From contig JAKFUL010000035.1 in assembly GCA_021732665.1 (NCBI GenBank), positions 1 through 37,841 on the forward strand: a stretch of DNA of 37,841 nucleotides, read 5' to 3'. Shown piece by piece: positions 27,956-36,356 of this stretch. Each line of letters opens with the position of its first letter. Position 1 is the stretch's first letter. Source of the DNA: Acetobacteraceae bacterium. Lineage in GTDB: Bacteria > Pseudomonadota > Alphaproteobacteria > Acetobacterales > Acetobacteraceae. Made by a program: the position numbers and the translations under genes. Under the pieces are notes generated by a model that worked only from the letters and a program-made list of their open reading frames with translations, searched no databases and was not told the DNA's origin.

Positions 27956-30900
27956 CTAGCCCGGCTCGACCATCGCCACCGCCTGCCCCAGATCGACGCT
28001 GAGCAGCCGTGACACGCCGCGCTCCTGCATCGTCACGCCATAGAGCCTGTGCATCCGCGCCATGGTCAGCGCGTGGTGGGTGATGATGAGAAAGCGCGTC
28101 TGCCCGCCCTCCGCCATGGCATCGAGCAGGTCGCACAGCCGCTCCACATTGGCGTCATCCAGCGGCGCGTCCACCTCGTCCAGCACGCAGACCGGCGCGG
28201 GCTGGCAGCGGAACACCGCGAAGATCAGGGCGAGCGCGGTCAGCGCCTGCTCGCCGCCCGACAGCAGCGACAGCGCGGCCAGCTTCTTCCCCGGCGGCTC
28301 GGCGAAAATCTCCAGGCCGGCTTCCAGCGGGTCCTCGCTGCCGACCAGCGCGATATGGGCGCGGCCACCACCGAACAGCTTGCCGAACAGCGCCCGGAAC
28401 TCGCCATCCACGCGGTCGAACACCGCCCGCAGCCGCTCCCGCGCATCGCGGTTGAGATGGCCGATGGTGCCGCGCAGCTTGGCGATGGCCGCGGTGATCT
28501 CGGCCCCCTCGCGTGCCAAATCGGCCAGCCTGGTTTCCACCTCGGCCAGCTCGATCTCGGCGCGCAGATTGACCGGGCCCATCTCCTCGCGCTCGCGCGT
28601 CAGCCGGTCGAGTTTCCGCCGGGCGCGCTCCTCGGCCGCCTCGCCCGGTTCCTCGGCGGGTTCGGGCAGGGTGGCGTCCTCGCCCAGCCGCTCGGCGATG
28701 CGCGCGGCGAGTGCCGCGGCGGCGGTGCGCGCGGCCTCCAGCCCGGCCTCGGCGCGCAATTGCCCCTCGCGCGCGGTGGCGAAGCCGGTATCGGCCAGGC
28801 GCCGCCCCTCCTGCGCTGTGCGCAGCCGGGTCTCGGCCCGGGACAGTGCCTCCTGCGCCTGGGCGTGGATGGCCTCGGCCTCGGCCAGCAGGCGGCCGGC
28901 CATGTCGCGGCGATGGGCTGCCTCCGCGGGCGCTTCGGCCAGACGCGCAACCTCCGCTCCCGCCGCCTCATGCCGCGCGGCCAGCCCGGCCACCCGGGCG
29001 GCGGCATCGGCATGGCGCGCCGCCCAGCCGGATTGTTCCTCCGCCAGGGCGGCGCGGCGCTGGGCGATGCGCGCGGCCTCGGCCTGCAAACCGGCCTCTT
29101 CGGCGCGGGCGGTGTTTTCCACCCCGCGCACCCCGGACAATGCCCGGCGGGCCTGCTCCACCGCATCGCGCGCCTGGGCGAGGTCGGGCAGGGAAGCGCG
29201 GTGGGCGCGGGCGGTGGCCAGCGCCGCCTCGGCCTCAAGCACTTCGCCGGCCAGCCGTTCGCGCAGCGGGGCCAGGGCAGCGAGGCGGGCGGCGGCGGTG
29301 GCGGCGGCGGCGGTGAGGCGGGCTTCGGCGGCGCGGGCGGCTTCCAGCGCGGCCTCGGCCCCGCGTCGGGCCTCGCGCGCGGCGGCTTCGCGCGCCACCG
29401 CCTCGCGCGCCAGCGTCGCGGTTTCGCTTTGGCGGGCCCGCAGCGTGGCGGCATCGGGCAGGGCGGCCAGCGCGGCGCGGGCGGCGGCCAGGCCGGCATC
29501 GGCCTCCGCCTGCTCGGCCGCGAGCCGCGCGAGCTGCGGCGCCAGGGCGGCGATCCGCGCCTCGGCCGCGCTGTGTCGCGAGGCGGCCTCGGCGGCCTGC
29601 CGGCGGGCCTCGCGCCCCTGGGCCTCGGCCGCATCCCGCGCGGCGCGGGCGGCCGCCTCGGCGCGCGAGGCCTCGCTTTCCGCCCGCGCCGCGCCATCGC
29701 GCGCGGCCAGCGCCTCGCGCGCCGCGATCCGCGCCTCGGCCAGCTTCGCCTCCGCCTGGCGCAGCCGTGCCAGTTGCTGCAAGCGCGCCGCCCCGGCATT
29801 GGCGCCGCCGGCGGCCAGTGTATGGCCATCCCAGCGCCAGAGCCGGCCGGCCCGGTCCACCAGCGCCTGGCCCGGTGCCAGCGACGCCTGCAGTGCCGCA
29901 CCATCGCCCTCGATCAGCCCGATCTGCGCCAGGGCGCGGCCAAGTTCGGGCGGCGCCTGCACCAGATCGGCCAGCGCGGCGGCGCCCTGGGGCAGGGCCG
30001 CGACGCCGGCCAGCGGCGGCAGGGCCCGCCAATGCCGCGCCGCGGCGGGGTCGCGCGCCGAATCCAGCGCCTCGCCCAGCGCCGCGCCCAGCGCCGCCTC
30101 CAGCCCCTCCGGCACCATGATGGCGTCGATGATCGGCGCGGCCTGCTTCGGCCCCGCGCCGCGCAGCGTGGCCGAGACGCCATCCACCTCCGCCCCCAGC
30201 CGCGCGGTGGCTGCCTCCGCCGCATTGGCCGCCTGCCGCGCCTGGGCCAGGGCGTCCGAGGCCCCCTGCCGCGCGGCGCCGGCCGAAAGCAGCGCCTGCG
30301 CCGCCTGCCGCGCAGCGTCATCGGCCTGGCCTTGCCCGGCCTCGGCGGCCGACAGGGTCTCGGCGGGGATGCGCTGGCGCAGCGCCGCCTCATGCTGCGC
30401 GGCGATGGCGCCGGCCTGCTCGGCGGCGCGGCGGGCGCGGGTCTCGGCCGCCTCCTCATCGCGCCGGGCGCGGGCGAGTGCGGTCTCGGCATCCTGCGCC
30501 GCGCGGGCGGCGTCGGCGGCCGCGGCGGTGGCGTCGGCGCGGCCGGCCTCGGCCATCTCCAACGCGGCGCGGGCGGCGTCCAGCGCCGCCTCGCCCGCGG
30601 CCCGCGCTGCCTCGGCCCGGGCAAGCGCCTCGGCGGCGGGCTGCGCGGTTTGGGCGGCGCTGTGCTCGGCCTCGGTCTGGGCGAGTTGCCGGGAGAGCCG
30701 CTGGGCGCGCTGCTCGGCGAAGGCCAGTTCACCGGCGACCTGGTTGGATTGCGCGGCGGCCTGGGCGGCGGCATCGGTGGCGGCATCGGTCCCGCGCTCG
30801 GCCAGGCGCACCGCGTCCTCGGCCTCGATCAATGCGCTCCGGGCGGTCTCGATCCGTGCCGGCAACGCGGATTGCTGGGCGGCCAGGGCTGCATCCTCGC

Positions 30901-31978
30901 GCGCCGCACGGGTTTCCGCCGTTGCGGCATCGGCCGCCATGGCCCGGGCATGGGAAAGATCGGCCTCGATCTGCAAGGCCAGCCGTTGCGCCGCCTCCAG
31001 CGCGGCCACGGCGCGGGCCAGCGCCGCCTCCACCCCCTCGGCCTCCAGCCGGCGGCGTTCCAGCGCGGTGCGGGCCTGGGCCTCGGCGGCGCGGGGAGCG
31101 GGGATGGCCTGCTCGGCCTCGAAGCCCGCGATGGTCGCGGCCTCGGCCGCCGCCTCGGCGCGGCGGGTGGCGGCCTGCGCGCCCGAGGCGGAGGCCTCCG
31201 CCGCATCCAGCGCCAGGCCAGCGCGGGCCACCATCAGCGCGAACATCGCAGCCTCCGCATCGCGCACCAGGCCCGAAAGATTGCGGTAGCGCGCCGCCTG
31301 GCGGGCCTGCTTCGCCAGGCTTTCGCGGGCGGTTTCCATCTGCCCGCGCAGATCCTCGGCCCGCAGCAGGTTGTTCTCGGCCTGGCGGAGTTTCAGCTCC
31401 GCCTCATGCCTGCGGGCGCGAAGGCCGGCGATGCCCGCGGCTTCCTCCAGCACGCCGCGCCGCTCCTCCGGCTTGGCCGAGATCAGCTGTGAAACACGCC
31501 CCTGGCTGACCATGCCCGAGGCGCGCGGGCCGCTCGCCAGATCGGCGAACAGCGTCTGCACGTCGCGCGCCCGGGTCTCGCGCCCGTTGATGCGGTATCC
31601 CGAGCCCTCGCCACGGGTGATGCGCCTGATGATCTCCAGCTCCGGCTCACGGTCCAGCGGCGGCGGCGCCACGCCCGCGGCCTCCTCCAGGAACAGCGTC
31701 ACCTCGGCCAGGTTGCGCGCCGGGCGGGTGGCGGTGCCGGCGAAGATCACGTCATCCATCTCGCCGCCGCGCAAGCTGCGCGCGCTGCTCTCGCCCATCG
31801 CCCAGCGCAGCGCCTCGACCACATTGGACTTGCCGCAGCCATTGGGGCCGACGATGCCGGTCAATCCGGGCCGGACCTCGACCATCGTGGGCTCGCAAAA
31901 GCTCTTGAAGCCGGCGATCCGCAGACGCGTGAGATGGGCCGAGAGCCGGCGCGGCTCGACGTCTTGCGAATCGCTCAT
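27956..31978 (-). CDS. smc: Chromosome segregation protein SMC
   Basis: A 1340-residue SMC ATPase that loops and segregates DNA. The N-terminal head has RIAGFKSFCEPTMVEVRPGL and Walker A IVGPNGCGKSNVVEALRWAM (about residue 45). Two coiled-coil arms flank a hinge at about residues 600-740 (APIIDAIMVPEGLEAALGAA). The C-terminal head has the signature LSLLSGGEQALTALAL (about residue 1240), Walker B CVLDEVDAPLDDANVERL and the late HHALTMARMHRLYGVTMQE. The arms are extraordinarily rich in Ala, Glu and Arg, and the protein is roughly 150-200 residues longer than usual. The start ATG at 31978 gives the canonical head. No scpA or scpB lies in the window. Confidence 0.95.
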   Translation of the reverse strand: MSDSQDVEPRRLSAHLTRLRIAGFKSFCEPTMVEVRPGLTGIVGPNGCGKSNVVEALRWAMGESSARSLRGGEMDDVIFAGTATRPARNLAEVTLFLEEAAGVAPPPLDREPELEIIRRITRGEGSGYRINGRETRARDVQTLFADLASGPRASGMVSQGRVSQLISAKPEERRGVLEEAAGIAGLRARRHEAELKLRQAENNLLRAEDLRGQMETARESLAKQARQAARYRNLSGLVRDAEAAMFALMVARAGLALDAAEASASGAQAATRRAEAAAEAATIAGFEAEQAIPAPRAAEAQARTALERRRLEAEGVEAALARAVAALEAAQRLALQIEADLSHARAMAADAATAETRAAREDAALAAQQSALPARIETARSALIEAEDAVRLAERGTDAATDAAAQAAAQSNQVAGELAFAEQRAQRLSRQLAQTEAEHSAAQTAQPAAEALARAEAARAAGEAALDAARAALEMAEAGRADATAAAADAARAAQDAETALARARRDEEAAETRARRAAEQAGAIAAQHEAALRQRIPAETLSAAEAGQGQADDAARQAAQALLSAGAARQGASDALAQARQAANAAEAATARLGAEVDGVSATLRGAGPKQAAPIIDAIMVPEGLEAALGAALGEALDSARDPAAARHWRALPPLAGVAALPQGAAALADLVQAPPELGRALAQIGLIEGDGAALQASLAPGQALVDRAGRLWRWDGHTLAAGGANAGAARLQQLARLRQAEAKLAEARIAAREALAARDGAARAESEASRAEAAARAARDAAEAQGREARRQAAEAASRHSAAEARIAALAPQLARLAAEQAEADAGLAAARAALAALPDAATLRARQSETATLAREAVAREAAAREARRGAEAALEAARAAEARLTAAAATAAARLAALAPLRERLAGEVLEAEAALATARAHRASLPDLAQARDAVEQARRALSGVRGVENTARAEEAGLQAEAARIAQRRAALAEEQSGWAARHADAAARVAGLAARHEAAGAEVARLAEAPAEAAHRRDMAGRLLAEAEAIHAQAQEALSRAETRLRTAQEGRRLADTGFATAREGQLRAEAGLEAARTAAAALAARIAERLGEDATLPEPAEEPGEAAEERARRKLDRLTREREEMGPVNLRAEIELAEVETRLADLAREGAEITAAIAKLRGTIGHLNRDARERLRAVFDRVDGEFRALFGKLFGGGRAHIALVGSEDPLEAGLEIFAEPPGKKLAALSLLSGGEQALTALALIFAVFRCQPAPVCVLDEVDAPLDDANVERLCDLLDAMAEGGQTRFLIITHHALTMARMHRLYGVTMQERGVSRLLSVDLGQAVAMVEPG

Positions 31979-32041
31979 CTCGGCCGGGGCGCCCTGATCA
32001 TCAGGCTATCTGCCCCGCGCGCGCGGCCCGCGTCCAGCGCT

Positions 32042-32314
32042 TCAGCCCTCGATCACCTTGGGGCCGCCGATGCGCCGGGCCATCGCCTCGCGCGCCAGGG
32101 ACTGGAATTCATCCACCGGCAGCAGCACGAAAGCGTCGCGGCCATGCCGGGTCAGCACCACCGCGCCGCGCAGGGCGGCGTCGATCAGCTTGGGCTGGGC
32201 GGTTTCCAGCACCGAGATATCGGCCCGGGGAAACCGCTCCATGCCCTCGCGCGGGTCCACATCGCGCGTCGGTCGCACCGCCTCGTCGGGGTGAGGGGGG
32301 CGGCGGGCGGTCAT
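32042..32314 (-). CDS. Phd/YefM-like antitoxin-type protein, no toxin partner seen
   Basis: A 90-residue protein whose second half matches the Phd/YefM antitoxin fold: ISVLETAQPKLIDAALRGAV, then VVLTRHGRDAFVLLPVDEFQ and SLAREAMARR. In these proteins the N-terminal part binds operator DNA and the C-terminal helix wraps the toxin. Here the fold is preceded by about 30 charged residues (HPDEAVRPTRDVDPREGMER). The neighbours are smc and a PH-domain gene; no Doc, YoeB or PIN toxin is adjacent. The ATG overlaps the stop of the PH-domain gene (TGATG), implying co-expression with it. It may be an orphan regulator. Confidence 0.65.
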   Translation of the reverse strand: MTARRPPHPDEAVRPTRDVDPREGMERFPRADISVLETAQPKLIDAALRGAVVLTRHGRDAFVLLPVDEFQSLAREAMARRIGGPKVIEG

Positions 32315-32703
32315 CAATCCAGCGCGGTGGCCGGGCCGGTCGGACGGGCGGAGCGGTTCCAGGCCGTGCGAATCGCCTCGCTCACCGCCACCGGGTCGGG
32401 GATGCCGCGCAGCACATGGGTTTCCTCGGTGCGGCCCTCGGTGGATTTGACCACCACGTCGCCGATGCCGAACATCCGGTTCCAGATGTTCTGCTTCACC
32501 ACCACGTCGCGGATACGGAAGATCTCGACATCGTCGCGCACCTTGTTCCAGAAGCCCTGTTCCAGGACGATGCGCTCATTCGTCACCTTGACACTCTGGC
32601 GCCCGAGGAAGGGCAGGCCCAGACAGATGATCGCCCAGAGTATCCCCAGAACGCCGAAGGACCGCCGACTCTCGCGGGTTTCAAGAATGGTCTGTTCCGT
32701 CAT
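32314..32703 (-). CDS. Bacterial PH-domain (DUF304/YdbT-like) membrane protein
   Basis: A 129-residue protein with a hydrophobic segment (FGVLGILWAIICLGLPFLG) followed by a bacterial pleckstrin-like (bPH2) domain: VKVTNERIVLEQGFWNKVRD, VEIFRIRDVVVKQNIWNRMF and GIGDVVVKSTEGRTEETHVL. The alternation of a first strand pair, an 'I-R-D-V' strand and G-x-G-D-V is characteristic of YdbT/DUF304 proteins. Function is unknown; such domains often sit at the inner face of the membrane. The ATG at 32703 overlaps, on the other strand, the predicted start of the secreted protein at 32687. Confidence 0.83.
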   Translation of the reverse strand: MTEQTILETRESRRSFGVLGILWAIICLGLPFLGRQSVKVTNERIVLEQGFWNKVRDDVEIFRIRDVVVKQNIWNRMFGIGDVVVKSTEGRTEETHVLRGIPDPVAVSEAIRTAWNRSARPTGPATALD

Positions 32704-33082
32704 CCGAAGGCTCTCCCGGTGTGCGATCGCAAGTAGCCATGGCTTGGCGCTGCTCGCAACCTTGCTTGTGCTGTCCGGGCCCGCGCTGGCGCAGCGCCAG
32801 GCCCGGGCTGGGGTTTCGCGCCCCTCGCCGGCGGCGCTGGAGGCGGCGCGGCGCTACCTCTGCCCGAATGGCGGCACCCCCCAGCGCGCGGCGGTGAGCC
32901 GGCGGGGCGGGCGCTGCACGCCAGGCGGTGGTGGTGGCACCGGCGGCGCGGGCATTGACCCCGATGTGATCGGCTGGGACCGCGATCTGCCGGCGGCCAG
33001 CCGTGCCCAGGCGCCCTGCCCGCCGGGTACCAGCCCCGCCCCCTCCGCCCAAGCCGGCGCGGTGCGCTGCGTGCCGGGCTGA
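32687..33082 (+). CDS. Small secreted protein with duplicated Cys-Pro-Gly modules
   Basis: About 131 residues with an N-terminal export signal (HGLALLATLLVLSGPALA, cleavage before Q). The mature part holds two similar modules: YLCPNGGTP...GRCTPG and APCPPGTSP...VRCVPG, each with two cysteines about 16-19 residues apart, joined by a glycine-rich linker. It has no match I recognise. The ATG at 32687 is the only in-frame ATG ahead of the signal, although it overlaps the start of the divergent PH-domain gene by 17 bases and lacks a good ribosome site; a TTG at about 32744 would cut into the signal. Periplasmic or outer-surface location is likely. Confidence 0.55.
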   Translation: MVCSVIRRLSRCAIASSHGLALLATLLVLSGPALAQRQARAGVSRPSPAALEAARRYLCPNGGTPQRAAVSRRGGRCTPGGGGGTGGAGIDPDVIGWDRDLPAASRAQAPCPPGTSPAPSAQAGAVRCVPG

Positions 33083-33153
33083 GCGCTCTCCCGCAACCCC
33101 GGGGGGCGGCAAGGCGTTCCTGACCCTGACGCTCCCTGATACATAGGAACCCC

Positions 33154-34242
33154 ATGACACACCCTGCGGATACCCTGTTCCAGCCCTTCACCCTGGGCGA
33201 TCTCAGCCTGCCCAACCGCATTGTGATGGCGCCGCTCACGCGCAACCGGGCCAGCCATGACGCCGAGGCCCCGCGGCCGCTCAATGCCGAATACTACGCC
33301 CAGCGCGCCTCCGCCGGCCTGATCATCAGCGAGGCCACGCAGATCTCCCGCCAGGGACAGGGCTATGCCTGGACGCCGGGGATGTTCACCCCCGCCCAGC
33401 GCGAGGGCTGGCGCGGCGTGACCACGGCGGTGCATGACAAGGGGGGCCGCATCTTCGCCCAGCTCTGGCATGTCGGCCGGATTTCCCATGTCGCGCTGCA
33501 GGAGAACGACGCCGCACCCGTAGCGCCCTCCGCCATCCAGGCACAGGCAAAAACCTTCATCCCCAGCGGCTTCGTCGAGACCTCCATGCCCCGCGCGCTG
33601 GAGACGCATGAAATCCCAGGCATCGTCGCCGATTACCGCCACGCCGCGGAGGTGGCGAAAGCGGCCGGCTTCGATGGCATCGAGCTGCATGCCGCCAATG
33701 GCTACCTGATCGACCAGTTCCTGAAGGATTCCAGCAACAAGCGGACCGACGAGTTCGGCGGCTCGATCGAGAATCGCACGCGCCTCGCCCTGCTGGTGGT
33801 GGATGCGCTGTTGCAGGTGTTTCCGCGCAGCCGCCTGGGCATCCGCCTCTCGCCCGCCACGGTGAATGACGCGACCGACAGCAACCCGCAACAGCTGTTC
33901 GGCCATCTCGTGGCCGAGCTGTCGCGGCGCGGCCTGGCCTATATCCACCTCATCGAAGGCGCGACCGGCGGCGCGCGCGATGCGCTGGCCTTCGATTACG
34001 CCGCGCTGAAGCGCGCCTTCTCCGGCGCCTACATGGCCAATAACGGCTATACCCGCGCCATGGCGATGGCGGCGGTGGCCGAGGGCCGGGCCGATCTGGT
34101 CGCCTTCGGCCGGCCCTTCATCGCCAATCCCGACCTGGTGGCGCGCCTGCTCGCCGACGCGCCCCTCAACCCGCTGGTGCAGGCCACCCTCTATGGCGGC
34201 GGCGCCGAGGGCTATACCGACTATCCCGCGCTGGCGGCCTGA
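33154..34242 (+). CDS. Old Yellow Enzyme family alkene reductase (NemA-like)
   Basis: A 362-residue FMN-dependent (beta/alpha)8 flavoprotein that reduces activated C=C bonds or nitro esters with NAD(P)H. It begins LFQPFTLGDLSLPNRIVMAP followed by LTRNRAS (the FMN-binding T/N region), has FAQLWHVGRISHVALQ, and the substrate-anchoring pair in GIELHAANGYLIDQFLKDSS (His-x-x-Asn, class I OYE), then DEFGGSIENRTR and the FMN phosphate loop FGRPFIANPDLV. Length is standard. GGAA 7 bases ahead of the ATG gives a modest ribosome site. It is monocistronic as far as can be seen; the SDR gene follows after 53 bases. The physiological substrate is unknown. Confidence 0.94.
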   Translation: MTHPADTLFQPFTLGDLSLPNRIVMAPLTRNRASHDAEAPRPLNAEYYAQRASAGLIISEATQISRQGQGYAWTPGMFTPAQREGWRGVTTAVHDKGGRIFAQLWHVGRISHVALQENDAAPVAPSAIQAQAKTFIPSGFVETSMPRALETHEIPGIVADYRHAAEVAKAAGFDGIELHAANGYLIDQFLKDSSNKRTDEFGGSIENRTRLALLVVDALLQVFPRSRLGIRLSPATVNDATDSNPQQLFGHLVAELSRRGLAYIHLIEGATGGARDALAFDYAALKRAFSGAYMANNGYTRAMAMAAVAEGRADLVAFGRPFIANPDLVARLLADAPLNPLVQATLYGGGAEGYTDYPALAA

Positions 34243-34295
34243 TAGCCGCGCTCTTCGGGCCGTGGTTAGCTGCCATGGCTTCGGAGGGAATGCAC

Positions 34296-35081
34296 ATGAA
34301 CATCACACTGGATGGCCGCCGCGCCATGATCACCGGCGGCTCCAAGGGCCTGGGCCTGGCCATGGCGAGAATGTTCGCCGAATCGGGCGGCCATGTCGCC
34401 CTGGTGGCGCGCGGGGCCGAGGCGCTGGAGGCGGCGGCGGCGGAAATTCGCGCCGCGGCGCCGGGCGCGACCGTGGTGGCCATCCCCGCCGATATCCGCG
34501 GCGAGCAGGGCTGCGCCGAGGCTGTGGCGGCGGCGATCGCCGGCCTGGGCCAGGTGGATATCCTGATCAACAATGCCGGCACCTCGCAGCGCGGCCCTTT
34601 CCTGGAGGTCTCCGAGGCGCTGTGGAAGGATGATCTGGACCTGAAGCTGATGGCGGCGGTGAGGCTGTGCCGTGGTGTGCTGCCGGGGATGGTCGAGCGG
34701 AAATGGGGCCGGATCATCAATGTGCTGAACATCGGCGCCAAGGCGCCGGCGGCGGGCTCGGCGCCCACCAGCATCAGCCGCGCGGCCGGCATGGCGCTGA
34801 CCAAGGCGCTTGCCAATGAATTCGCTCCCCACAATGTGTTGGTGAACGCCATGCTGGTCGGCATCATCGAAAGCGACCAATGGGTGCGCCGCCATGCCGG
34901 CGAGCAGCGCAACATTACCTGGGAGGAATGGAAGGCCGAGCAGGGCAAATCGGTGCCCCTGGGCCGGATGGGCTATGCCCATGAATTCGCCGCCCAGGCG
35001 CTGCTGCTGGCCAGCGAGATGGGCGGCTACATCACCGGCACCGCCATCAACGTCGATGGCGGCCGCTCCCCGGTGGTGTGA
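34296..35081 (+). CDS. SDR-fold protein lacking the catalytic tetrad
   Basis: A 261-residue short-chain dehydrogenase/reductase fold. Cofactor binding is intact: ITGGSKGLGLAMARMFAESG (residues 12-31) and the ILINNAGTSQRGPF strand. The active site is not: where SDRs have Y-x-x-x-K this protein has Thr158-Ser-Ile-Ser-Arg162 (in PTSISRAAGMALTKALANEF), the catalytic Ser position reads Asn145 (VLNIGAKAP), and the Asn of the tetrad is also unrecognisable (LKLMAAVRLC). The C-terminus GYITGTAINVDGGRSPVV is normal. I recall a subgroup with S-x-S-R-A-A in this place, so the change is probably ancient rather than decay. The ATG at 34296 has GGAGGGA 7 bases upstream; earlier ATGs overlap that site. Confidence 0.9.
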   Translation: MNITLDGRRAMITGGSKGLGLAMARMFAESGGHVALVARGAEALEAAAAEIRAAAPGATVVAIPADIRGEQGCAEAVAAAIAGLGQVDILINNAGTSQRGPFLEVSEALWKDDLDLKLMAAVRLCRGVLPGMVERKWGRIINVLNIGAKAPAAGSAPTSISRAAGMALTKALANEFAPHNVLVNAMLVGIIESDQWVRRHAGEQRNITWEEWKAEQGKSVPLGRMGYAHEFAAQALLLASEMGGYITGTAINVDGGRSPVV

Positions 35082-35111
35082 CGGGCATCCCTCACCCCGC
35101 CCATCCGCCCG

Positions 35112-35155
35112 GACATCGCACCCTGGTTCGCCTTCCGGGGGCGGGGGGCGATGTC
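35112..35155. terminator. Hairpin between the convergent SDR and ROK genes
   Basis: GACATCGC at 35112-35119 pairs perfectly with GCGATGTC at 35148-35155, and CCC at 35121-35123 can add to GGG at 35145-35147 with one bulge. The loop is G/C-rich. It lies in the 106-base gap between two genes that end facing one another, the right place for a bidirectional terminator. There is no T-tract, so Rho or hairpin-only termination is equally possible. Nothing else is visible in this gap. Confidence 0.45.
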
Positions 35156-35187
35156 GCGCGCGCCGCAGTCGCGGCAGAGCGCCGGGC

Positions 35188-36048
35188 TCACCACAGCCTG
35201 GCCGCCCCCAGCACGCCCGAGCTGTCGCCATGCGCCGCCGGCACCAGCCGCGTCCGCACCACATCCGAGAACACCCATTGCCCCCAGAGCCTGGGCACCT
35301 GCTCATAAAGGTGCTCCATGTTGGACAGCCCGCCGCCGAGGATGATGCAATCCGGGTCCAGCAGGTTGATCACATGCGCCAGCGCCCGGGCCAGGCGATG
35401 CGCGTGGCGGGAGAGGGCGGCGGTGGCCCGGCGGTCGCCGGCGGCGGCGCGGCCGGGCAGGGGGCTGGCGTCGCGCGCCTCCGGCCCATCGGCATCGGCG
35501 GCGAGCGCCGGGCCGCACAGGAAGGTTTCGATGCAGCCGGCGCGGCCGCACCAGCAGCGCGGGCCGGGATGTTCTTCCCTGGTCATCCAGGGCAGCGGGT
35601 TGTGGCCCCATTCGCCGGCGATGCGGTTGGCGCCCTCCAGCAGCCGGCCATCGATGGTGATGCCGGCCCCCACGCCGGTGCCCAGGATGGCGGCGAAGGT
35701 GATGCCGGGCAGGTTTTCGCTCAGCGCCAGGCAATTGGCGTCGTTGCTCAGCCGCACCTCTCGGCCCAGTTTGCGGGCCAAATCCTGGTCCAACCGCCCG
35801 CCATTCAGCCAGGTGGAATTGGCGCCGCGCACCAGGCCGGTAGCGGGGCTGAGGCTGCCGGGAATGCCGATGCCGATGCTGCATGGCCCGCATTCGGCCT
35901 CGGCTGCCGCGACCATCTCGGCGATCGCGGCCAGCACGCCGTCATAGCTGCGCGGGGTGGGCATACGGCGGCGCAGCGCCACCTCGCCCGCGGCGTCGAG
36001 CACCGCGACCTCGATCTTCGTCCCGCCCAGATCGACACCCATGCGCAT
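35188..36048 (-). CDS. ROK-family sugar kinase (fructokinase-like)
   Basis: A 286-residue kinase of the ROK family. The N-terminal phosphate loop is MGVDLGGTKIEVAVLDAAGE; the sugar-binding and catalytic segment is VRLSNDANCLALSE, whose Asp is the base; GTGVGAGITIDGRLLEGANR and IAGEWGHNPLPW follow. The zinc site is intact: the His of GHNP together with PRCWCGRAGCIETFLCGPAL. This layout is closest to Mak/NagK-type fructo- or N-acetylglucosamine kinases; which sugar it takes cannot be told from sequence. The ATG at 36048 or 36042 could start it, and no clear ribosome site distinguishes them. No sugar transporter is adjacent. Confidence 0.9.
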   Translation of the reverse strand: MRMGVDLGGTKIEVAVLDAAGEVALRRRMPTPRSYDGVLAAIAEMVAAAEAECGPCSIGIGIPGSLSPATGLVRGANSTWLNGGRLDQDLARKLGREVRLSNDANCLALSENLPGITFAAILGTGVGAGITIDGRLLEGANRIAGEWGHNPLPWMTREEHPGPRCWCGRAGCIETFLCGPALAADADGPEARDASPLPGRAAAGDRRATAALSRHAHRLARALAHVINLLDPDCIILGGGLSNMEHLYEQVPRLWGQWVFSDVVRTRLVPAAHGDSSGVLGAARLW

Positions 36049-36128
36049 GCCGCAAAATGGGGCATGGTTCCCCGCCGCCGCAAGGCCCGGGCTTGCCGGC
36101 ATGGCCGTTGCCGTGCTGCAACCGCGCC

Positions 36129-36356
36129 ATGCAAGAGCTCGACCTGCGCGGCCTGCGCTGCCCGCTGCCCGTTCTCAAGGCCAACAAGGCCCTGCGCGGG
36201 ATGTCGCCCGGCGACGAACTCACAGTGCTGGCGACCGACCCGGCGGCGGAGAAGGATTTCGCGGCCTTCGCCAATGAGACCGGCCATGTGCTGCTGAGCG
36301 CGACGCGTGAGGAGGAGGTGTTCCGCTTCGTGCTGCGCCGGCGCGCCGATGGCTGA
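36129..36356 (+). CDS. TusA/SirA-like sulfur carrier protein
   Basis: A 75-residue protein with the TusA fold. The N-terminal signature LDLRGLRCPLPVLKANKALR contains the C-P-x-P motif whose cysteine carries persulfide sulfur in TusA. GDELTVLATDPAAEKDFAAF is the second typical segment. Other members donate sulfur to tRNA thiolation, molybdenum cofactor or sulfur oxidation enzymes; with no Tus or Dsr genes nearby, which pathway applies here is unknown. Its end overlaps the start of the HDAC-family gene by 8 bases, so the two are co-translated. Confidence 0.92.
   Translation: MQELDLRGLRCPLPVLKANKALRGMSPGDELTVLATDPAAEKDFAAFANETGHVLLSATREEEVFRFVLRRRADG

Noticed and set aside
28049..31492. Two very long plus-strand open frames (over 1000 codons each) opposite smc
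   Set aside because: They are antisense shadows of smc. The minus-strand frame contains all SMC head motifs, while the plus frames are low-complexity Gly/Arg/Ala strings created by the Ala/Glu/Arg-rich coiled coils at high GC.
31934..33082. A 382-codon reading of the small secreted protein gene
   Set aside because: The first 250 codons are antisense to the PH-domain and antitoxin-like genes; only the part from about 32687, beginning with a signal peptide, is protein-like.
36049..36128. A near-palindrome around CAAGGCCCGGGCTTG between the ROK and TusA-like genes as an operator
   Set aside because: It is short, fully G/C-driven and without a second copy, so chance is likely in this base composition.
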